Source: an uncultured Pedobacter sp.
Lineage (GTDB): Bacteria > Bacteroidota > Bacteroidia > Sphingobacteriales > Sphingobacteriaceae
NCBI GenBank assembly: GCA_938008555.1
Contig: CALLKE010000076.1
Location: forward strand, 1-32,391
DNA length: 32,391 nt
Direction: 5' to 3'
Shown: one piece after another, positions 14,586 through 23,213 of the stretch
How positions within the stretch are numbered: position 1 is the stretch's first letter
Layout: every line of letters starts with the position of its first letter
Notes under the pieces: generated by a model
Told to the model about the DNA's origin: nothing
Database searches by the model: none
What the model saw: only the letters and a program-made list of their open reading frames with translations
Translations under genes and position numbers: made by a program

Positions 14586-15575
14586 TTAAAATGGAATATT
14601 GATCGTTTGAGAGGGTTTAAATTCATTTTCCTGATCCAGCAAAAATGACATCGGCTTATCAGGGTCCTTGATAATATCAAATAGCAGAATATCCCAAGTC
14701 TTCCAAAAACTCTCTAATACTTGACCGTACGTTTTAGCCTGCCAAGGGTCAAATAGTGGTTTGTTGCTAATTCCCTGCAGAGGCATCGCATCAATGTATG
14801 TTACAGAGTCAGTAGGCACGATCATGTATTCAGGCAAGCGATTGAAAAGATAATTTGAATAAAAAAACCGACCACATAATTCTTCAAACTGGATGGGGTG
14901 AAGTGGAGCATCTTTTATTTTATCTAATAAATCTTGATGATATATTTTATTGGCGCCATTATCTTGTAAACAAGCTATAATTCCAAAATCGTTCATCCTC
15001 AAAGAAAATGTGAGCGTATTAACCTCATCGCGATAGCTAAACATATCTGTCGAATGAGATACGGGTACTACATGAACCATCCAGGGTAAATTTCCTTCAA
15101 ATTCAATGGGCCGAATAAGCGTCTGTAGCATCAAATGCAAATTGGTAAACTTATGAACTAAAGACTGTGAGATATTAAATTGTTCTCCAGAGGCTTTCTG
15201 TTGACGGATGCCGATACGAATTTCATTGAAAATTACACCATACACTAACTTTGCCACCCATTGAAATAAAGTAATGGACGGCAGCTCTTTGACAGCTTGA
15301 TAGCCATTCATGAAGGCAGCTTGAATACTTTTTTCTAGTGGATAAATACCTTCGTCTGCAACATTAGTTGCGCATGGTATTTTTAAATGCTTGTAAGACG
15401 TTACACTTCCATCCAAAAGCTTGAAAGGTTTGTCTTCAAGCTCATATCGTTGCATCAACCAAGGTGGAAAAATGGAAATTTGTTCGCCTGCAGTTTGTAA
15501 TTTCTCTCCACTCAAAAAGCAAATTTTATCGCTAAACTCGAAGGTTTTGAAGGGGTTATAAATGGCCTGTAACAT
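14586..15575 (-). CDS. Protein of unknown function, possibly HNH-like N-terminus
   Basis: A 329-residue soluble protein I do not recognise with certainty. The N-terminal 65 residues have the layout of a small HNH/zinc-finger region: CFLSGEKL, then EQISIFPPWL, then LKIPCATNVAD. In related-looking HNH proteins these positions read CxxCG, EH(I/V)xPxWL and CxxCN, so the metal-binding cysteines and the catalytic His would be mostly missing. The rest (about 70-329) is alpha/beta with a Trp-rich C-terminus and shows no known motif. No signal peptide or membrane helix. It is a single gene, convergent with the rhomboid gene and divergent from the acyl-CoA dehydrogenase gene. Confidence 0.75.
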   Translation of the reverse strand: MLQAIYNPFKTFEFSDKICFLSGEKLQTAGEQISIFPPWLMQRYELEDKPFKLLDGSVTSYKHLKIPCATNVADEGIYPLEKSIQAAFMNGYQAVKELPSITLFQWVAKLVYGVIFNEIRIGIRQQKASGEQFNISQSLVHKFTNLHLMLQTLIRPIEFEGNLPWMVHVVPVSHSTDMFSYRDEVNTLTFSLRMNDFGIIACLQDNGANKIYHQDLLDKIKDAPLHPIQFEELCGRFFYSNYLFNRLPEYMIVPTDSVTYIDAMPLQGISNKPLFDPWQAKTYGQVLESFWKTWDILLFDIIKDPDKPMSFLLDQENEFKPSQTINIPF

Positions 15576-15654
15576 CGCCCAAATTTAGAAAAATTGCTCC
15601 GAAGATTGGTGACGCGAGCGAGCTATCAAGCTCGGCAAATTGGGTTATTAATTC

Positions 15655-15662
15655 TATTTTTG
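15655..15662 (+). promoter_or_regulatory. -7 box for the acyl-CoA dehydrogenase gene
   Basis: TATTTTTG matches the Bacteroidetes -7 consensus TAnnTTTG exactly. It lies 19 nt upstream of the ATG, implying a leader of roughly 10-15 nt. No TTG is found at the usual -33 distance. Confidence 0.45.
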
Positions 15663-15681
15663 AGCACAAAATATACTTCAT

Positions 15682-16821
15682 ATGAAACTTGAACTATCCG
15701 AAGAACACATCATGATTCAGCAAGCAGCCAGAAACTTTGCTATCAACGAATTAAAGCCTGGCGTTATTGAACGCGATGAGCAACAAAAATTTCCTGCAGA
15801 ACAAGTAAAGAAAATGGGTGAGCTCGGTTTTATGGGCATCATGGTCGACCCTCAATATGGCGGTGCAGGCATGGATACAATTTCGTATGTGCTCGTGATG
15901 GAAGAACTTTCCAAGATAGATGCTTCGGCATCAGTAGTTGTTTCGGTAAACAATTCATTGGTTTGCTATGGACTAGAGAAATATGGCACTGAGAAACAAA
16001 AAGAAAAATATTTAAAACATTTAGCCAGCGGCGAAAAAATTGGGGCTTTTTGCTTGTCAGAACCTGACGCTGGTTCGGATGCCACCTCTCAGCACACCAC
16101 AGCAGTCGATATGGGTGATCACTACTTACTCAATGGAACCAAAAATTGGATCACCAATGGTCAATCAGCTTCTACCTATCTCGTCATTGCACAAACACAC
16201 CCAGAAAAAGGACACCGGGGGATCAATGCACTCATTGTTGAAAAAGGGATGGATGGATTTAGTGTTGGACCTAAAGAAAATAAGTTAGGTATTCGTGGAT
16301 CTGATACACATTCATTAATGTTTACAGATGTAAAAGTTCCTAAAGAAAACAGAATTGGGGAGGATGGATTTGGATTTAAATTTGCCATGAAAACGCTAGA
16401 TGGAGGAAGAATAGGCATTGCTACACAAGCATTAGGTATTGCAGCCGGAGCATATGAGCTTGCTTTAAACTACTCGAAAGAACGCAAGACATTTGGAAAA
16501 CCAATTGCAGATCATCAGGCGATTCAATTTAAGCTGGCAGATATGGCGACTGAAATTGAAGCTGCTCGTTTGCTTTGTTTAAAAGCTGCATGGCTCAAAG
16601 ATCAAGGTTTGCCTTATGGACAAGCAAGTGCAATGGCAAAATTATTTGCTTCTGGGGTTGCGATGAAAACAACTGTTGAAGCGGTCCAAATTCATGGCGG
16701 ATATGGTTATGTAAAAGAATACCATGTTGAACGCTTGCTTCGTGACGCTAAAATTACACAGATATATGAAGGCACCTCTGAGATACAACGAATCGTTATT
16801 GCACGCGAAGTATTAAAATAA
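15682..16821 (+). CDS. Acyl-CoA dehydrogenase, short-chain type
   Basis: FAD enzyme for the alpha-beta dehydrogenation of acyl-CoA in fatty-acid or branched-chain amino-acid breakdown, passing electrons to ETF. At 379 residues it has the standard length. Family blocks are seen in order: GFMGIMVDPQYGGAGMD, GAFCLSEPDAGSDATS, NGTKNWITNG in the middle beta domain, RKTFGKPIADHQAIQFKLADM, VQIHGGYGYVKEYHVERLLRD, and IYEGTSEIQRIVIAR near the end. Glu363 in YEGTSE is at the catalytic-base position of short-chain/butyryl-CoA dehydrogenases. Chain-length specificity is not certain from sequence alone. The gene is monocistronic or co-transcribed with the DCC-family gene 113 nt downstream. Confidence 0.95.
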   Translation: MKLELSEEHIMIQQAARNFAINELKPGVIERDEQQKFPAEQVKKMGELGFMGIMVDPQYGGAGMDTISYVLVMEELSKIDASASVVVSVNNSLVCYGLEKYGTEKQKEKYLKHLASGEKIGAFCLSEPDAGSDATSQHTTAVDMGDHYLLNGTKNWITNGQSASTYLVIAQTHPEKGHRGINALIVEKGMDGFSVGPKENKLGIRGSDTHSLMFTDVKVPKENRIGEDGFGFKFAMKTLDGGRIGIATQALGIAAGAYELALNYSKERKTFGKPIADHQAIQFKLADMATEIEAARLLCLKAAWLKDQGLPYGQASAMAKLFASGVAMKTTVEAVQIHGGYGYVKEYHVERLLRDAKITQIYEGTSEIQRIVIAREVLK

Positions 16822-16823
16822 AG

Positions 16824-16910
16824 GCTTCATTCCAACGCTCTCCAACAGAGAAGGACGCATGTTTCATTGAGGTCTTTTTCTCTGATCTTTCGATAGAATT
16901 GGAGTGAGGC
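16824..16910. other. Nested imperfect hairpin after the acyl-CoA dehydrogenase gene
   Basis: Outer arms GCTTCATTCCAA (16824-16835) and TTGGAGTGAGGC (16899-16910) pair with two G-T type mismatches. Inside them, CAGAGAAGGAC (16846-16856) can pair with GTCTTTTTCTCTG (16872-16884) with a small bulge. The structure fills most of the gap to the next gene. It could be a transcript-end structure, a small palindromic element or chance. Confidence 0.35.
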
Positions 16911-16934
16911 TAAGCTCTTAAAAATAAAACCACT

Positions 16935-17330
16935 TTGAACAGAATTATCTTTTTTGATGGTGAATGTGGGCTCTGTAACAGAGTGGTAGATTTTTTTATT
17001 CGTGCAGATCGCTCAAAAAAACTTTTATTCTCGCCACTTCAATCACCATTTGCAATTCGGTTTTTCAAGGAACAAAGAATAAACGTCCAGTTAGACACGC
17101 TCTATTTTTATTACAATCAACAGATTTATGATCGAAGTGCTGCCGTCAAGCAGCTCTTTTTGTATTTAAGTGGTTATTGGCGCTTGATTGGTGTACTGAT
17201 AGGCTTCACTCCAAAAACAATTGCGGATTTTATTTACAAAAAAGTTGCAAAAAATCGCTTTAAGCTATTGGGTAGAACCACTTGCAGAATCCCCAACAAA
17301 GAAGAGATAACAAGGTTTTTGGAAGATTAA
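16935..17330 (+). CDS. DCC-family thiol-disulfide oxidoreductase (DUF393)
   Basis: A 131-residue member of the DCC/YuxK family, named after its DxxCxxC motif, here FFDGECGLCN with Asp8, Cys11 and Cys14. The fold is predicted to be thioredoxin-like with a two-cysteine redox centre; the physiological role is poorly known. SPLQSPFAIRFF and YDRSAAVKQLFLYL are also typical. Translation most likely starts at TTG (16935): the frame has a stop at 16911-16913 and contains no ATG or GTG before the conserved motif. No signal peptide, so probably cytoplasmic. Confidence 0.88.
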   Translation: MNRIIFFDGECGLCNRVVDFFIRADRSKKLLFSPLQSPFAIRFFKEQRINVQLDTLYFYYNQQIYDRSAAVKQLFLYLSGYWRLIGVLIGFTPKTIADFIYKKVAKNRFKLLGRTTCRIPNKEEITRFLED

Positions 17331-17485
17331 ATTATCTGTGATCAGACTTTCGAGCTTAGCTTTTCATTCACCCATTTGCCTGCAGCTTGTATAAGCCTAA
17401 TTTTAGACAAAACAGGAAACTTGTACGGATAGAAAAGCACACCCTCATCGGTCAATCTTAAACATACAATTGCAAACATACACCT

Positions 17486-18727
17486 ATGCTCCTCATCACG
17501 CACATCAAAACACTCGTAGGCACCCATCCATCTGAAACCAACGTTTTACGAGGACAATCTATGGCTGATTTGCCAACATTAGACGATGCTTGGCTGCTGA
17601 TTGAACAAGACCTCATCAAAGATTTTGGCAAAATGAGTGAGCTCAACAAAGCGGAAGTCACAAATAATATCACTGAAATAAACGCAAAAGGATGTTTTGT
17701 TCTGCCAAGTTGGTGCGATTCGCATACGCATTTGGTTTTTGCTGCTAGTCGCGAAGAAGAGTTTGTCTTCAAGATACAGGGTAAATCATACGAAGAAATT
17801 GCAAATGCAGGTGGTGGTATTTTAAACTCGGCAAGAAAAGTACAGGGCCACACAGAAGATGATCTTTATAATCTTACCCAGCAACGACTAGCCGAAGTGA
17901 TTCGTATGGGCACGGGTGCTATCGAAATAAAAAGTGGTTATGGCTTAACTATCGAAAGTGAATTAAAAATGCTCCGCGTGATTCGCCGACTAAAAGAGAG
18001 CTCGCCTATTCCGATAAAAGCGACTTTCTTAGGAGCACATGCCTATCCCGAGCAGTATAAAAATAATCATCAAGCCTACTTGGATTTATTGATTCGACAA
18101 CTTCTCCCCCAGATAACCGATGAGGGCCTAGCCGATTATATAGATGCATTTTGCGAGCGTGGTTTTTTTTCTGTTGATGAAACCTCTCGTCTGTTGGATG
18201 CAGGAGCAAAGTATGGATTGAAGCCTAAAATACATGCCAATCAATTATCTGCTTCTGGAGCTGTTGAAATAGGTGTAAAACACCACGGATTATCTGTTGA
18301 TCATTTAGAAATGTTAGATCATCATGCGGTCAATGCCTTAATGAGTGGCAGCACAATCGCTACATTACTCCCAAGCTGTTCTTTATTTTTGGGGATTCCT
18401 TTTGCAGATGCTCGACGTTTAATGCAGGCCAATATTCCAGTAGCACTTGCTTCAGATTTTAACCCCGGATCTTCTCCCTCTGGGAATATGAATTTGGTCG
18501 TTTCACTCGCTTGTATCAAACAAAAAATGCTCCCTCAAGAAGCGATTAATGCAGCTACAATCAATGGAGCAGCGGCAATTGAGTTATCCCATCAATACGG
18601 AAGCATTAGCCGGGGGAAGAAAGCAAATTTCTTCATTACTAAACCAATTCCATCATTGGCTTATTTGCCTTATTCCTTTGGCTCCAATCATGTGCAAACG
18701 ATTATTTTAAATGGCAAAGTTTATTAA
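17486..18727 (+). CDS. hutI: Imidazolonepropionase HutI
   Basis: Third step of histidine degradation: hydrolyses 4-imidazolone-5-propionate to N-formimino-L-glutamate. It is a 413-residue metal-dependent amidohydrolase. The metal site is visible as CDSHTH (His80, His82), with later ligands in LGAHAYPEQY, KIHANQLSASG and ASDFNPGS; EIKSGYGL is typical of HutI. The next gene, formimidoylglutamase, starts 1 nt after its stop, so the two successive enzymes are made from one message. hutH and hutU are not in the window. Start ATG at 17486 gives the expected N-terminal beta domain. Confidence 0.95.
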   Translation: MLLITHIKTLVGTHPSETNVLRGQSMADLPTLDDAWLLIEQDLIKDFGKMSELNKAEVTNNITEINAKGCFVLPSWCDSHTHLVFAASREEEFVFKIQGKSYEEIANAGGGILNSARKVQGHTEDDLYNLTQQRLAEVIRMGTGAIEIKSGYGLTIESELKMLRVIRRLKESSPIPIKATFLGAHAYPEQYKNNHQAYLDLLIRQLLPQITDEGLADYIDAFCERGFFSVDETSRLLDAGAKYGLKPKIHANQLSASGAVEIGVKHHGLSVDHLEMLDHHAVNALMSGSTIATLLPSCSLFLGIPFADARRLMQANIPVALASDFNPGSSPSGNMNLVVSLACIKQKMLPQEAINAATINGAAAIELSHQYGSISRGKKANFFITKPIPSLAYLPYSFGSNHVQTIILNGKVY

Positions 18728-18728
18728 T

Positions 18729-19736
18729 ATGGAAAAATTGTGCATGTATTCCCCACAACAAATAGCAGCCCTAACCTCTGTAAGGCAAGGCGAGACTAAA
18801 TTAGGTGAACGTCTCCATATTTTATCCGATTTATCGGACCTATCGACTTCATCTTCTCGATTTGTATTATTAGGCCTACCTGAAGATGTAGGTGTACGAG
18901 CCAATTTAGGGATTGGAGGTACACACACTGCCTGGGAGCAAGCATTAAAGGCATTACTGAATATCCAAAATACACCCATATTGACTGGAACAGAGATTAG
19001 TCTGTTAGGCTACTTAGATTTTAGCCAGGAAATGGCTTTGGCAGATCAATGCGATTTGAAGACTGAGCAAGGATTGAATCAAATTCGCAAGCTAGTTGCC
19101 CAAATCGATGGTTGTGTTTGTAGCCTCATCTTACAAATAGTTGAAGCAGAAAAAGTACCCATCATTATTGGTGGTGGACATAATAACTCTTACCCTATAT
19201 TAAAAGCACTCTCTCAACATCATCAAAAAGCAATCAACACAATCAATTTAGATGCACACGCCGATTTTCGAATGTTGGAAGGCCGGCATAGTGGAAACGG
19301 ATTTAGCTATGCGATGCAGGAAGGTTATTTATCGAAATATGCGATCATCGGTCTTCACGAAAACTATAACTCCCATATCATTACAAACCAACTAGCAAAC
19401 GACACTGAACACATTTTTTATTCTTTCTTTGAAGACAACCTTCGTCAAAAAACGTCTCCCAATGAAGATTTCGGCCGAGCAATGCAGTTTACGAAGGGCA
19501 TTTGTGGTTTAGAAATTGACCTAGATTGTATGATTTCTGTTTTATCCAGCGCGAGCTCTTTGACAGGCTTTCATGTTTCTCAAGTGCGAGAAATGATTGC
19601 TCAAACGATTATTCAAAAAATGGCTTACCTGCACATCGCTGAAGGAGCATATGAATTGAATGATGGTAGGAAAGAGCCTTTGATCGGAAAGCTAATTGCT
19701 ACCCTAGTCAGTGATTTTATAAAAGCTCAACAATGA
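18729..19736 (+). CDS. hutG: Formimidoylglutamase, arginase/ureohydrolase family
   Basis: Hydrolyses N-formimino-L-glutamate to glutamate and formamide, the last step of one histidine-degradation branch. Of the manganese ligands of the ureohydrolase fold, GGGHNN gives the first histidine, DAHADF the middle pair with its histidine, and EIDLDC the last aspartates. The segment after EIDLD differs from textbook arginases (no DP motif), as in Bacteroidota members. The ATG at 18729 is preferred, giving 335 residues and 1-nt spacing to hutI; an in-frame ATG at 18711 would overlap hutI by 17 nt. Substrate is assigned mainly from the hutI context. Confidence 0.88.
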   Translation: MEKLCMYSPQQIAALTSVRQGETKLGERLHILSDLSDLSTSSSRFVLLGLPEDVGVRANLGIGGTHTAWEQALKALLNIQNTPILTGTEISLLGYLDFSQEMALADQCDLKTEQGLNQIRKLVAQIDGCVCSLILQIVEAEKVPIIIGGGHNNSYPILKALSQHHQKAINTINLDAHADFRMLEGRHSGNGFSYAMQEGYLSKYAIIGLHENYNSHIITNQLANDTEHIFYSFFEDNLRQKTSPNEDFGRAMQFTKGICGLEIDLDCMISVLSSASSLTGFHVSQVREMIAQTIIQKMAYLHIAEGAYELNDGRKEPLIGKLIATLVSDFIKAQQ

Positions 19737-19738
19737 GA

Positions 19739-20329
19739 TTAAAAATCCCAAATCTTATCAGGACATATACATCTATCAAGCATAATATCCTGATCACTTG
19801 CATCTACAATTTCATCCACTGGACCAAAAAAAGACAAACCTATTTTGAGGGTATCCGAACGACATTGGCCTAAAAAACGATCATAAAAACCTTTTCCATA
19901 TCCCACCCGATGTCCATTTCTATCAAAGGCAAGTAAAGGCACCCATACAACATCAATCTTCTCGACAGGAAATAGTGTGCCTCCGAAAGGCTCTGGGATA
20001 TCGAATTTGTTTTTCTCCAAAAAGATGTGCTCTGGATCAAATAAAACATGTTCCATTTCTTTCTTTTCGAAGTTAGTTCGCGAAATAATGATTTGCAGCA
20101 ACGGATACTTTTTCCTCAAATAGCTGATCATTGGAAATGTGTCTATTTCATTAAACTTCGCTATCGGCAAAAAAAGGTGAATATTCCCATACATGCTCCA
20201 GTCAATTTTAGCAATCTGCTCAACAAGTTTGGCATTCAACACTTCATATTCAGCTCGAGATAAGTCAAGCCTCTTTTGCAAGTAAGCCTTACGTATCGTT
20301 TTTTTTTGACTTTTATTTGTTTCATTCAT
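19739..20329 (-). CDS. 5-formyltetrahydrofolate cyclo-ligase
   Basis: ATP-dependent conversion of 5-formyl-THF to 5,10-methenyl-THF, returning stored folate to the C1 pool. The 196-residue length and the motifs KxxxRKAYLQKR at the N-terminus, IPEP (111-114), PLLAFDRNGHRVGYGKGFYDRF (135-152, with the phosphate-binding G-x-G-K-G-F-Y-D) are diagnostic. It ends 2 nt from the end of hutG on the opposite strand, leaving no room for a separate terminator. Known elsewhere as ygfA, fau or MTHFS. Confidence 0.95.
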   Translation of the reverse strand: MNETNKSQKKTIRKAYLQKRLDLSRAEYEVLNAKLVEQIAKIDWSMYGNIHLFLPIAKFNEIDTFPMISYLRKKYPLLQIIISRTNFEKKEMEHVLFDPEHIFLEKNKFDIPEPFGGTLFPVEKIDVVWVPLLAFDRNGHRVGYGKGFYDRFLGQCRSDTLKIGLSFFGPVDEIVDASDQDIMLDRCICPDKIWDF

Positions 20330-20780
20330 TGTTATTGGCCCTCTTCAGGTGTAGTCGTATTTTTTAATTTAAAAACAACATTAATTCCTATTGATTAAAA
20401 GAGATATTAATAGTAAATTAGTGTATATCTAAATTTTATCGAGATTATTTGTTTTTTTAGAAAGAATTACATCACATATTTAACGATTAAATTGTTCAAG
20501 TGGTTATTTGTTTTAAGGTGAACCCTCCCGTATTTCAGATTTATTGTGTTGAGTGAGCTTCGGCCGGTGTTCCTGATTTTCATGTATTTAATTGTCTTCT
20601 TTCTCAAATGAGCTGATTTTTCAGAATTTCTAAACAGTGGCTCATAATGGTTTCTGTTCGATAAAATATTTGAGTCTCGTCTGTACAGACGGATTTTCAA
20701 AAAGAGCAAAGGCCAGAATATAAACAAAGAGAAAGTACTTTGAATAGCATGAGCATTTAAGATTTGAAATAGTTGAAAAC
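20330..20780. other. Intergenic region with a 14-bp palindrome
   Basis: About 450 AT-rich bases between divergent genes. The only clear signal is the perfect palindrome CGTCTGTACAGACG (20678-20691), about 90 nt before the next start codon. A -7-like GTACTTTG (20735-20742) could belong to the downstream gene's promoter. Minus-strand frames here (for example 20467-20727) do not look like protein. Confidence 0.4.
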
Positions 20781-23003
20781 ATGCTAAAACTCAAGATTAT
20801 GATCTCAATTTTATCAAAAGGCTCCAGCCGTGTGATCATTCCTACAGGCAACAAGTTGATGTATGGAGAATGTAAAAGATTTTTCACACATACAGCAAAC
20901 CATTTAGCTCGGCTGAAATGTGGCATACTTTGTTTGATGATATTTATAGTCTCTCTTGCGAAAGCGCAAGTCAACTACTCCATCGTTAAAACAGTAAGCA
21001 AATCGATTGTAGACACGAACGATTTGCTTACCTGTACGTTAAAAGTGCAAAATATAGGCAAAGGTCCAACTAACGGAGCTTTAGCTACCATTACAGATGT
21101 TTTACCAACAGGACTAGTTTTAGTTAGTCGTCCCGAGTTCACCCCAACAGGTGGAGCACCTACTGATTTTCAATACAGAGAGTTTAGAAATGGCATGATG
21201 AGTATGTCTGTCAATTTGCCCTCGAATGCTTCAGGAATCATTACTTACGTTGTGAGTGTTAATTCGCCCAAGAAGCCTAGTCTAATCAGTACAGCCAGCA
21301 TTGTCTCTCCACCAGGTTCTATTGACCAAGACCTAAAGAATAATCATTCTACAGCACAGGTTCTGGTTAAACCCGTACTCACGACCTCCAATGTAAAAAT
21401 TCGCTCAGGAGCCAAAGCTACAATAGATTTAACATCAACCCCCAATAACAACAATGCAAGTTATATGTGGACTGCCATACAGAGTGGACACACTCCTGTG
21501 AGTGGTTTTTCAGACGGTACGGGAGCATCTATTAAACAAACATTAACTGCAGAGGGATTATCCGGATTAGTAGCCTATACCGTTATACCATCAGTCAAAG
21601 TAGATCGCGTACTTCCCGATGGTTCTATCAACGGAACAACCAATATTGCTGGTGACCCAAAAACAGTTTTTGTAAACGTGGTTGCAAGCCCAACCTTTGC
21701 ACTATCGCCTAAAAGTCCTATTGCTTATGGTTCATTTGCTGTCAACCTAGCTGATCCAAAAATTGTTGGGAAGAGTACCAATGTTGACTATTATCAATAT
21801 TTCGATCGTACTGGCAAAACAAAACTGGCTACAACAAAAGTACCCGCTGGCGATTATATGATCGAAGGTTACTCCAAGGCGGGTTTCACTTCAGGCCAAA
21901 AATTGATCCATGTAGCTGCAGGACCACAACCAACACTCGTAATAAAAACCGACAAAACAAGTCTAATTGAAGGTGAATATGCCCATCTTACAATCAGTTT
22001 ATCACCATCTACCGTTAGATTACAGGAAGACTTGGCCATCACATTAAACTGTACCCACACTCAGTTTAATGCCAAAAATCAAGCAATACAACAAAGTGCA
22101 TCATCACTAGACGAAAGTATATCACATCAACAGGCTTGCAATATTCCTGGTATTGTGGTAATCCCGGCAGGAAGCACTCAAGTAACTATCCCAGTAGAAA
22201 CCTTAGCGGATAATGTCTTATACAATGATGAGCTCTTGACAGTAAAAGCTGAGAATCCGAAGTTGCAACCAGTGACAAATAAATTATCTATTGAGGATGC
22301 CACCTCACTAAATCCAGACAATTTGGTTATCACCCTGAATGGTGGCACTATCAAGGATAATAATACATTAAAAGTGACAGCAAGTCTTCCTCGTGGTATA
22401 ACAACAGCTAAAGACATTACTATTGCACTCAGTGCAGATGTTAACAAAAGTAATCTGAGTGATTTATCAACAAAACCATCATTCCCAGCAAGTGTAACTA
22501 TTCCTGGTGATAGCAAAACCAGCTCTACTGAATTCGATATTTTGGCACCAAACTCCAGTAATGCACCAGCTCAATTGGTGCTAAATGGGACTTGTGCCGA
22601 CTGCAAAGTCAATGCAGAGCCAATTGCCATTTTAAATCGAGAAACAACACCTTCGAACGGCCTTCTTGCTGTCAATGGCGAAAAGAACACGTACCATATT
22701 AATGGTATTAATAAATACTCACAAAGTGAGATTCAGATCGTTAATCGCTGGGGTGTTATCGTATATGAAGCCAAAGGGTACGACAATGAAAAAGTTGTAT
22801 TCAAAGGCCGATCTAACCGAGGATATATCTATGATTTACCTGGAGGCACCTACTACTATGTAGCACTGCTTTTTGATCAGAAGAAGGAAAGTATTGTGAA
22901 GGGATCTTTACAAATTAAAAGAGAAGATGAAGATAGAAATGAGCAAATAGGTGGGATATATCTTAATAAACCAGACGAAAGTTCACCAGCTGAACATATG
23001 TAA
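20781..23003 (+). CDS. Secreted multi-domain surface protein with T9SS type B (CHU_C) C-terminus
   Basis: A 740-residue secreted protein. A hydrophobic signal segment (about 47-60) ends in AKAQ; the unusually long stretch before it suggests the real start may be the ATG at 20859 (residue 27). Next come a DUF11-like domain (about 63-195: DLLTCTLKVQNIGKGPT, TITDVLPTGLVLVS), one or two Ig-like domains (about 196-380) and Calx-beta-like repeats (about 385-630, e.g. SLIEGEYAHLTISLSPSTV). The C-terminal 75 residues match the gliding-motility/CHU_C sorting domain: NRWGVIVYEAKGYDN, then LPGGTYYYVALL and KGSLQIKR. It is probably exported by Sec and then by a type IX system encoded elsewhere, to act as an adhesin or matrix protein. 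No enzymatic domain is visible. Confidence 0.88.
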   Translation: MLKLKIMISILSKGSSRVIIPTGNKLMYGECKRFFTHTANHLARLKCGILCLMIFIVSLAKAQVNYSIVKTVSKSIVDTNDLLTCTLKVQNIGKGPTNGALATITDVLPTGLVLVSRPEFTPTGGAPTDFQYREFRNGMMSMSVNLPSNASGIITYVVSVNSPKKPSLISTASIVSPPGSIDQDLKNNHSTAQVLVKPVLTTSNVKIRSGAKATIDLTSTPNNNNASYMWTAIQSGHTPVSGFSDGTGASIKQTLTAEGLSGLVAYTVIPSVKVDRVLPDGSINGTTNIAGDPKTVFVNVVASPTFALSPKSPIAYGSFAVNLADPKIVGKSTNVDYYQYFDRTGKTKLATTKVPAGDYMIEGYSKAGFTSGQKLIHVAAGPQPTLVIKTDKTSLIEGEYAHLTISLSPSTVRLQEDLAITLNCTHTQFNAKNQAIQQSASSLDESISHQQACNIPGIVVIPAGSTQVTIPVETLADNVLYNDELLTVKAENPKLQPVTNKLSIEDATSLNPDNLVITLNGGTIKDNNTLKVTASLPRGITTAKDITIALSADVNKSNLSDLSTKPSFPASVTIPGDSKTSSTEFDILAPNSSNAPAQLVLNGTCADCKVNAEPIAILNRETTPSNGLLAVNGEKNTYHINGINKYSQSEIQIVNRWGVIVYEAKGYDNEKVVFKGRSNRGYIYDLPGGTYYYVALLFDQKKESIVKGSLQIKREDEDRNEQIGGIYLNKPDESSPAEHM

Positions 23004-23024
23004 TGTGGAAACCATGATTTTATT

Positions 23025-23062
23025 AATTAGAAAGGCCAGTAATACTGGCCTTTCTAATTTTT
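23025..23062 (+). terminator. Intrinsic terminator after the surface protein gene
   Basis: AATTAGAAAGGCCAG (23025-23039) and CTGGCCTTTCTAATT (23045-23059) form a perfect 15-bp stem with loop TAATA, followed by a T-tract, 22 nt after the stop codon. Confidence 0.92.
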
Positions 23063-23213
23063 GAGGGGTATCCTTCAACGATTATAATCAAATACGTTTG
23101 ATTATTTATTTAGGGCAAGAAAATAATAACTAAACATGTGTAATAATATCGTTAAGGATTCATCTAAACACGCTTTAAATTAAAATATAGCCAAATCTGC
23201 TGAAAGAACATGA

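Noticed and set aside
17458..17853. 131-codon minus-strand frame overlapping hutI
   Set aside because: It is entirely opposite the well-supported hutI N-terminus and has a Ser/Cys/Leu-rich shadow composition.
20467..20974. Minus-strand frames of 86 and 110 codons in and beside the 20330-20780 intergenic region
   Set aside because: Translations are rich in Asn, Lys, Leu and Arg typical of AT-rich non-coding DNA. The second overlaps the start of the surface protein gene; neither shows a domain or a promoter.
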